A stretch of 64,000 nt of DNA from Serpula lacrymans var. lacrymans S7.9 (lineage: Eukaryota; Basidiomycota; Agaricomycetes; Boletales; Serpulaceae), in the NCBI RefSeq assembly GCF_000218685.1, contig NW_006763298.1, forward strand, positions 178,164 through 242,163, read 5' to 3'. The stretch's first letter is position 1; every line of letters starts with the position of its first letter. The notes under the pieces were generated by a model. It saw nothing but the letters and a program-made list of their open reading frames with translations. It had not been told where the DNA came from and made no database searches. Positions 55,960-64,000 of the stretch are shown piece after piece. The translations under genes and the position numbers were made by a program.

Positions 55960-58900
55960 ATGACTGGATATATTCCACTTGCAAAAAACGCCATCCATCT
56001 CTTCCAAAAGGGCTTAGGTCACGGTCCCTTCTCATCGGACCTGCTCACAAAGACTCTGGAAGACTTAGATAAGGTGCTTGAGAACTCTTCGACACTTACC
56101 GTGCGGGATCTCGTGAGTAACTATGCTCGCATCCTTGATCTGGATTTTCTGAATAACTGGCTCTCTGTACACGAACAGCCCGCGTTTACCGATGCTGCGA
56201 ATGCTCTCGGTAAGGGAGTAGATGATAGGAAGTTTCTGGTGTGTTTTATCTTGGCTGCATACAATGTATATGCGCCTTGTTCACAAGATATTAGCTTGAG
56301 AAATTGGTTGTACTAATGTCTCGTCTTCCGGATGACTCGGAATTAGGGAGAAGACTTCAGAACACTGTCATTGATATATGTGAGCGGTTTACTTTGCAAG
56401 CATGCACTATCTACATATACGCACCCATATTTCAACTTTTTGGAGGCATATATCCGCTGTACGTAAGTCCGGATGATTACTTATCATAATATTTCTACAT
56501 AGTGTTTAATGACCTTCCCCACCCACCAAGTACTTATCTCACCTTACCAAAGCCCTTAAAACACGCTTCCTCAAAGCAGACCAACTACGCATTCCGTAGT
56601 GCAGATGGATCGAACAATAATGTTCTCTTCCCTTCGTTCGGACAGGCAGGCCAGCCTTACGCACGTTCCGTGTCTTCGATGAATACGGTTCTCCCATCGT
56701 TTTTCCCTGATCCAGATATAGTATTTGACGCTCTTCTTTGCCGGCGTCCTCCCTCTCCCCAACAAGCATCATCCTCGTATTTCCAGTCTCATCCAGGCGG
56801 GCTTTCATCTCTCTTCTTCGCATTTGCCAATTTTATCATTCACTCCATATTTCACACCAATCTGGACAACCCTCGCATCAACGATGCGAGTTCGTATCTG
56901 GATCTGAGTGTGTTATACGGCAGCTCGGAGGAGGACGTAAGTAGGATAAGGAGGTTTGATGGTTCGGGGCGGTTATGGGAGGACGTATGGGCTGATAAGA
57001 GAGTCGTAGGAATGCACCCTGCATTTGGGGCGCTCGTGGTCCTGTTTTGTAGGAACCATAATGTGAGCATCACTCTTCCTATTTTCCATACCCTGGTGGT
57101 TCCATATTTCGTCCTCCTATCTCAAATGTAAGTGTGTATCCATTGCTGACTACTGTATAGTATATAGCCGAACGTATTCTCGCGATTAATGAGAATGGGA
57201 CTTATTATTCGCCATCTTCTCCCCCCATCATTTCTGCCACTTCAGCTCAGTCCATTAGTAGTTCTATGCCATTTGACGCAACTTCCCCTCACAGTAACGA
57301 CACTAACCGCTCCCGCCTCCTCTCCCAATGCGATGAAATTTTCCATCGCGCTCGCCTCGTCAACACAGCTTACTTCATGCAGATTGTGTTAAGAGATTAC
57401 GTGGGCGGGATTTTAGGCCTTGTCAGAGATGGGCTGGAGTGGAGATTAAACCCGCTTGGATGGAGCTCCCAGGAAAGTAGTGGGGTGAGCTGTTCCCTTT
57501 TCATTATTGTTCCAAGCTCTTGCCCCTGATAATAAACATCCCATACATCTATAGCCCTCTGGAGGTCAACGCGAAGGCCAGACACCACGAGGCGAAGGGA
57601 GTTCTGTTTCGATGGAATTCAACCTGATGTATCGATGGCATGCCGCGATATCGGAGGAAGAAGAGAAGTGGCTAGAAGGCGTTATGAGGGAAGTGAGTGG
57701 TAAGGGGTCGGATGAGGCAAGTGATGATCTCATCAAACGAATGTACTCTCAAGCTCACCACTGTTCTCATTTCGGTCACAAATAGATGCCCGTAGCGGAC
57801 TTTAGAACTACCGCAACAAAGTATGTGAACGATAGGACAAGAGGTAGTGTCAAAACCTGGACGTTTGGAAGGTTTGCATCCATTTTTTGTGTCACTTGCG
57901 ACTTGCTGACTTACAGTCCTACTTCGACCCTACGCTTTTATTCTTTCGCCTACTGTTTTGATGCCACTATCTCTTCTCCCGCCCTTGCCATTGCCAAAAG
58001 TTTGGACCGTCTTCCTTCCGGTGCTTTCTCTTCTGCAGAGCTCTCGGATATCCTACATCGTGCCACTGCTTCCCCGGCTTCCTCTTTTGGCGCACGTAAA
58101 GTCCCGAAGGCCATGAAACCGATAGAAATTGCTGGAATAAGGTGGGCGAGGAGTGTTGGAGGGTGCACGGTGAGAGATTGACGGCTTACACTTCTGATTC
58201 ATCTGATTGTCTTCAAAGCTGAACGAGTTCAGGAGATTTATGAGACTGAAACGTCGGTTCAAGTTTCTTCTCTCGTTGTCTGCTATTCAGAGAAATGATA
58301 ACTAAAGTATTTCCATTTTATGTTACCATCAATTCACTTCTTACCCCGATCAAAACTGACGTTCGTGGTTTGTACTTGTCAAGCTTACAAAAGCTTCAAG
58401 GAATGGAACCCTGATCCTGAAATTCACGTGAGTCCTTTAAACACGAGTGCTCAGTAGTGACAAAGGGTTTACTGGTTACCGAATCCAATGGCCGATATTT
58501 CCGTCGTTTTGTGTGCTATATTGCATGCATTACTCATACCTTATCCTGATCACCGCACTGTCTTGACGGAACGTAACAAATGGTTATTATGCTGAGCACA
58601 GAAAGCAGCAGAAGACCTATACAAAGACATTGAGAATCTTGAACTATACGTACGTGCTTCCTACTTATCTATTTATTCGCCATTCTTTGCAATTTTTGTC
58701 AATCGCCTTTATCTTCTTTGCATCTTCCGTTATACTACATAGCATAAGTATAAAAGTATCAAGCAATTTTTTTTTTGCTGTTTCTTGGGAGCGTAGCGTC
58801 CCATTCGCTTATCAATCCGTCCCATTCACAGGTCGGCCTTTACGCAGAAGAATGCAAACCCCCGATACCTGGAGCAGGTTTATGCCCAGGATACACACTC

Positions 58901-61461
58901 TCGCGCGCTATACTTGCCGACGCTGTTTGTTTAACGCGAGGAGACAGGTTTTTGACGGTGGACTGCACACGTGAGGATTTTCGTACATCCCTCAACTTCC
59001 AGCTCAGCTACTCATGTATTCAATTCGCACACGCTACTCGATGCAACAGCTCATAACCTAACCTCCTGGGGTTTCCAAGATATTCAACCCAATATAGAAG
59101 ATGGTTCGATGGGAGGTATGCTCACGAAGCTCTTGTTCAGGACACTTCCTGGAGAGTACGTAGCAGGCAGCGGATACGCGCACTTTCCTTTTTTGGTACC
59201 ATCGTTTGTAAAGGAGTCATGTTTTGGCAAGGATACTAAGGTTGGAGAGGATAAGCTTGGTGGTAGAGGGCAGCCTAAGTTGAACATCTGGAGGAACCTT
59301 AATATAAGTGCACCTGGCACATGCGAGGTGGATGTGAGGAAGAGAGGATGGGTGAACCAGGAGATGTACAAGTGGGAGGCGCTGGATGTAGGCATCAAAA
59401 ATGGAGTAGGATTTAAGAACGGTGGGGTCGAGCTTCATATGTGTAAAGACTTCTTTTTACAGTATGAGGCTCGTATGAGGCTTCTCACAAAGGGTGGGAT
59501 GAACGGATTGGACTCATATCACAATGTGGTAAGTTGTCATCTGCATAGTGCTACACATCTACTATCTCTTGTATTCTTGCTCGCTTCCTTTCATCCATAC
59601 AATCACCGTAACAAAAAATGGGCATGCTAACTTCTGCAATCTAGATCGATGTGGCTCTCGTGAACCAAGTGGAATTGTCCTCGTTTACACACCTTCTTAT
59701 CTCCGAGAAATCTATTCAGTGTAATCGCCACAATGCCGGTTTGCCAGCAGATGTTAACGATATGTTTGTCGACGTGGTGAAGGACGTGATCAACCTTGTC
59801 CCAGTTTATTGGGTGGTTAATAACATGGTGAATGATCGCTCAAATTCTTATCCAGTTGTTGACTACAGGAGCACCTCGTCCCTCTTGAGTTATTACTGAC
59901 GTTATAGCTATCTTCCTGCATTTATATATGATATATTGACACAAATATGTCCATAGCTTATGTTGCCACTGAAGGCCAGTGCGAGCTTACGTGGAATGTA
60001 TACATTGCAAGACTGGTATGGAATGTTCTCTGATGTGTCCAAGTGAGTTCTTTTCCCTTTCTATATAGTGTTTGGCACAGTTAACTAAACCGCAAACTTA
60101 CAATCCTGACCAGGTATCTGTACTTCAATAATGGCCAAGTCAACGACTGGACATACCGGGAGAAAGGTACACGAGCTACTTCAGAGATTATACGGCATCT
60201 TAAAGCCAGTTTGGCGGAAATATGCAAAAGCACTGTGAGCCTGTCTTTGATTTATCGGGAGATCGGGGTAACGGAGTTGATTAAAGCTCTCCCTCGCCGA
60301 GTTGACCCAGTCAGTTCTTGCCTGGCTAGGAGGCAGCAAGGAGAGGGGAGAGTTTCTAAAAGAGGTTTTATCCGCTATCCCCGCTGACCGTCAGCGCGAT
60401 GCGTACGATATCCAAATTGAACACGCTGCGTATAGTCTATTTTCGGAATTGATTCCTACCGCTGTTTTGTTCGCAAGTGCTATGGCTACGGTTGTGGACT
60501 ATTATCTAGATGACAGGTCGCGCGATGCATGCCAGGAGCTGCAAAGACTGGCTGCAGCGAAGAGTCCAGAGGCTAATGTACAAATACTACCCTATGTCTA
60601 CAAGGCACTTGGTAAGTCATTATCATGCGAGTCTCCATTGATTACCCGCTAATATACCTTTCAGAGAACCGGCGTCATGTGAGTGGCGATTTTGTTAGGA
60701 ATCTGGGTTCGTTTGTGTAATGTATAGGATTGGCAGAAGCATCTCCCCGGAAATGTGAATGGCAATAGTGCCACGCCCGCACACGTTAATGGCGGCGGTC
60801 ATTTGAATGATTTTTCTAGTGCTCATGCAAATGATGCTCGAATCATAAACGGAAATGGCCAGAATGCTCATGTGAATGGCATTCACGAAGAAAACAAAAA
60901 CTCAGTATGCCTCGATGTCCTTCATATGTGCTCTCGTTGACATACCACTGCTCAGGCTTGTGATTATGCACGACTGAGGCAGAAACATTCTGGCGTCGGA
61001 AGTGACAAGGGGTAAGAAAACCTCTCCATCCTTCACGGGCCTTCACTTCCTCGCAACTAACAAAGTCACAGTCTTATGTCTCCCGAGGTGTTTGAAAAGG
61101 TATTACAATTTTTTTTCTTTTGGAGTTGATCACAACCGTTATGTCCTAGGCTGCGCCTCAGGTCATCAGTGCCATCTTTAGCCTTGTAAATATTCGAAGG
61201 GCGCCAGGCAGATGTGGTCGGTTAAAGACGTACGCCCCTTTTCCTTTGTACCAAGTTTAGGAAGTACAGATTTATTTTGGAACCAAGGTGTCATTTTCAA
61301 GATAACTTGCACCTCAATCAGCACGTAGAAGAATGCTTCGTTGATCCTAGAGGGGGTTTGTCCCCTTTACCAGTTTCATTGGTTCTTCAAGTACGTATTT
61401 TCCCTCACCGAAAGCATTCCGACATTGTAATGACCTACATGATATTCAGTATGATACTTAG
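55960..61461 (+). CDS. Psi-producing oxygenase / linoleate diol synthase-like fusion, P450 part lacking heme loop
   Basis: A large gene with many introns. The N-terminal dioxygenase half shows LEKLVVLMSRLPDDSELGRR, FFAFANFIIHSIFHTNLDNP, SYLDLSVLYGSSEEDVSRIR, ERILAINENGTYY and the catalytic EFNLMYRWHAAISEEEEKW (YRWH at 57630-57641; Tyr and proximal His of linoleate dioxygenases). The P450-like half follows (ILADAVCLTRGDRFLTVDCT, LTSWGFQDIQ, GMLTKLLFRTLPGEYV, LPYVYKAL). The ExxR and cysteine-loop region normally following is absent. In its place lies a low-complexity stretch of NG and VNG repeats (60755-60900). Family text resumes at QVISAIFSLVNIRRAPG and ends SLVLQYDT at TAG 61459-61461. Ppo enzymes make oxylipins that steer sporulation. 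This one probably keeps 8- or 10-dioxygenase activity but not heme-thiolate rearrangement. Start 55960 is tentative. Confidence 0.8.
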
Positions 61462-61659
61462 CTTATGACAACACTTCGTGGAACGATAATCAGTGCCCGA
61501 TGAGACAGTGTATCAATATGTAAGTACGATGACTCGTCTATATGCCACGCAGAGCATTTCTGGTATACATTTCTTCTTGTGAAATCAATGGTATATCAGT
61601 TTCAATACGAACTTCCTCGGTATTTAGGTCCGACGGTTATTAGAAACGTGAACCTTGTT

Positions 61660-62706
61660 TCATTCGGTCTTTTCAGCTAGCTTTGGCTTTTTAGTGGCCC
61701 AGTGTATCTTAGTAACCCTCCAAGCAAATATAGAAGCGAGAACTATCGTTGCTGCTGATCTTGCGGAATCGTGCGTGAGGAATGGCTCTGTTGGGCTCAC
61801 TGGCAGCCAAGGCAGTAAAAACGTCGGATAAGTCGGACGTGACACGGTGAGATAGTCATATACAAAGGCTTTGCATACTTGTGAGCAAGAGAGTTTGTAA
61901 AAATGCAAGGGACTAACCAGCAATCGATCCGCCCCAGATGTCAGCCGTCGATAAGATGCTACCTTTCAGAAATATAGGAGTCGACAAGCGCCACTCGGAG
62001 GTCCACACGCCGAATGTAGCTGCAGTTACTCCGCCTCCTGCTGAGGCGATCGCTCCAATGATTAGACGAAAAAATATGGATTGGGAGAGTCGTGGATCAG
62101 GATAGCTGTGCACGAGTGAGAGAGAGGAGGTAATGGAGCCAAGGCGAAGGATAGCATCTATGGGGATGAGAGTAGTATCAAAGAAGCGAGGAACGAGTGC
62201 CTAGAGATCGCAGTTCGGACTAACATCATCTACGGCTTAAGATAATAAAGGTGGGACATACCGTGGGGAAGATATGGAAGAAAGCGGTCAGGCATAAATG
62301 AACGGAGAGATAGTTGATCCAAAGAGAAAATGAGTAAAGTGGCGGCGGCGGCAGAGATAGCAGCATATGCGTCCAGATAGACCCGCCCCATGACTGTGAA
62401 TACTTGTCAATGACCTCTGGTTAGACATGACATTGAGTTATAATACCATGATGAGAAAACCCGCGAGATACATAGCCCAGGTCAAATTTGGCTTATTTCC
62501 ACTGGCTCTGACCTGAGCTTGAAAAGCGATCGATATCCTGTTCCAGTGGTAGGCATGGCATGTTCTATCGATAAAGCGATGACTTACCTCGCTGCATGAA
62601 GAGTTGGTGCAAGTGTAAAGGGAAAGATGGTTGAATGGACGACGGTTTTGGAGACTACCTGAGTGAGGCTTGTCACAGGCTCGAGAATGGTAGAAGTCAT
62701 ATTCAT
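61660..62706 (-). CDS. Polytopic membrane protein, possibly TRIC-like
   Basis: ATG 62706 gives MNMTSTILEPVTSLTQVVSK, then hydrophobic exons: TIFPFTLAPTLHAA, WAMYLAGFLIM, WGGSIWTHMLLSLPPPPLYS, WINYLSVHLCLTAFFHIFP, LIPIDAILRLGSITSSLSLV, IIGAIASAGGGVTAATFGVW and ARSAATIVLASIFAWRVTK. TGA is at 61660-61662. Six to seven membrane segments are likely, with a Pro-rich loop after the second and a triple-Gly in the fifth. The Gly-rich kink, the first-half/second-half symmetry and the PPP loop recall TRIC-type intracellular cation channels, but the match is by eye and weak. Otherwise it is a conserved-looking fungal membrane protein of unknown function. It faces the next gene across a short promoter. 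Confidence 0.5.
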
Positions 62707-62870
62707 TTCCTAATATCGCTGCGGGCAGTAAGAAGAGCCTGCGTGCGAGCCAGAATGTTCAACGTTCAACAACGATGTGCACCGTCGTGGTGACGCGTAA
62801 TTACAGCCCTGTAAGCCTGAGTTTCAGGAATTAGTACCGTGAGACTCTATTTAGTCTGGCTGAGAACGGA
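62707..62870. promoter_or_regulatory. Divergent promoter, membrane protein / downstream gene
   Basis: 164 bases between divergent start codons with no coding text. It must contain at least the leaders of both genes. Confidence 0.35.
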
Positions 62871-64000
62871 ATGACCCCTTGGAACTTGAACTCTCCTCTT
62901 ACATGCTCAAAGTGCATCAGTTGTCTATCCCGCATGTCTTTATCTCAAGCTATTCAAGAAATCCTTGCCACGCCTTTAGGGCCATTCCTTGATTCTGATA
63001 TTCTCAGTGACAAATGCCAGAGCTTCAAGAACAAAATGCTTGTCCTACACTCCCTCTTTCTCGAATGCGCAGGTCAATCCATCGGGTAAGCCTCGTAGGT
63101 CCACCTCAGTCGTTATTATAGAATCACTCATGCTATAGTATGCTATCACAGCCTCGATGAGTCCGAGGACCCCCCCACAAAGAACACTCCTCCACCGCGT
63201 ACAACGACGCATCCTGTTCGCTTTCGCGGTGTTATGACCTTGTGTTCTCTTGATTGGCTATCTGAACGAGGATGTCAGTACATTGAAGCAGAAATAAAAA
63301 CGCGCGAGGCAGAGTGGCGCATGCGTGAGGGCCAGCGTCGTCATCTTGATATCTCACTCGAATCGTTAATCAATGGAAATCGAAATATTCTTGGCGGAGA
63401 AAAGATCAGGCAAAGTGATCAGCAAATCCACGTAAAAGTCTTGATACAGGGCACCAAGAGCATGCCTGCTGTCTACCTGCGATGTACGTGATTATCTTGT
63501 CTACGTCAAGCACCTTGCAACAACGTGGTTTGATAGCTAAATTAGTCCCGCATGGGCTTCTATGGAGTTCGAAAGATCAGTATGTTTCTTCTCTACAAAT
63601 CGAACAGTCGAAGTTCGTAGACTCACACTATACTAGACATAGGCTGTACTCTGTTCCCACCCTCGATGCGGTTACACTGGACCTTTCCCGGAACTACCTC
63701 TTGCGTTACAAGCTTACCCATATCATGGAAGAAATTATTCGTACTGACGCTGCAAAGACACCACTTCGACAACGAACCCCAGAATACTTTGTACGGAAAT
63801 ATTTAGAACACTACGCGTATCCGAATAACGCACGTCGCCGTCGCCTCATCTTCACGGAGTCAGACCCGAATGTCGATAGCAATGGGAATACTCGTATCCC
63901 AAGACATCTACGATCCGTCCACAAAACTGAGATATTCAGCCTCTTTGCATCGCAGGCAGAATGGATATATGCATATCAATGCGCAAAGCCAAAGCCAAGA
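62871..64000 (+). CDS. Unrecognised protein, 3' partial at window edge
   Basis: ATG 62871 (or the in-frame ATG at 62934, MSLSQAIQEILATPLGPFLD) starts a multi-exon gene. Exon 1 ends at SIG with a gtaagc donor and joins in phase to LDESEDPPTKNTPPPRTTTH. Then follow GVMTLCSLDWLSERGCQYIE, EAEWRMREGQRRHLDISLES, HVKVLIQGTKSMPAVYLRC and, after two more introns, TLDAVTLDLSRNYLLRYKLT, PEYFVRKYLEHYAYPNNARR and TEIFSLFASQAEWIYAYQCA. The frame is open at the window end. Charged helices alternate with short hydrophobic blocks; there is no signal peptide or membrane helix. I do not recognise the family, and no function is proposed. Confidence 0.6.

Noticed and set aside
55745..55963. First exon of the oxygenase starting at 55745
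   Set aside because: No donor in the right phase joins it to the frame at 55960, so it is only mentioned as a possibility.

Overview
The window is a gene-dense stretch of a nuclear genome from a filamentous basidiomycete, most likely an Agaricomycete. Coding regions are cut by many 45-70 bp GT-AG introns, divergent gene pairs share promoters of only 130-350 bp, and the families are typical of mushroom-forming fungi: a sphingolipid C9-methyltransferase, a psi-factor type oxygenase, a DUF6534-like membrane protein and NACHT-ankyrin receptors.

Layout. 1-5.2 kb: the end of an Ies6-like INO80 subunit and a CSC1/OSCA-type channel. 5.7-12.2 kb (minus strand): a secreted LysM protein and a WDR59/Mtc5-like GATOR2 subunit. 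12.9-16.3 kb: a broken amino-acid permease and a phenol-hydroxylase-like FAD monooxygenase. 17.3-20.5 kb: the sphingolipid C9-methyltransferase diverging from YIF1. 21.8-24 kb: a cytochrome P450. 24.2-34.3 kb: a housekeeping block with Utp22/NOL6, a ubiquitin E2 with an unusual tail, a GTPBP1/2-like N-terminal-only protein, YKT6 and a PBA1-like proteasome chaperone. 34.3-47.4 kb: an NLR locus. 48.5-49.6 kb: a DUF6534-like pseudogene. 50-55.4 kb: ribosomal protein eL38, a site-2 protease and the IND1/NUBPL Fe-S factor. 56-61.5 kb: a large psi-producing oxygenase. 61.7-64 kb: a polytopic membrane protein and an unrecognised gene cut by the window edge.

The accessory core is the NLR locus. It holds two intact, same-strand NACHT-ankyrin genes, NLR-A (911 residues predicted) and NLR-B (1645 predicted). 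They share the same intron phases and even one exon length (555 bp). A third, inverted and inactivated relative lies between them. The duplicated unit appears to begin at the last codons of the upstream PBA1-like gene, so a scar of that gene's stop codon and 3' flank precedes NLR-B. The two genes differ mainly at both ends. NLR-B has an expanded Asn/Gly/Gln/His-rich N-terminal motif and thirteen nearly uniform 102-bp ankyrin units. NLR-A has one copy of the motif and seven ankyrin units arranged largely as alternating dimers. This fits a rapidly diversifying recognition locus, possibly with an amyloid-like N-terminal signalling motif; that last part is inference.

No tRNA, rRNA, CRISPR array or intact transposon was recognised. 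All family names come from reading motifs by eye; no database search was run.
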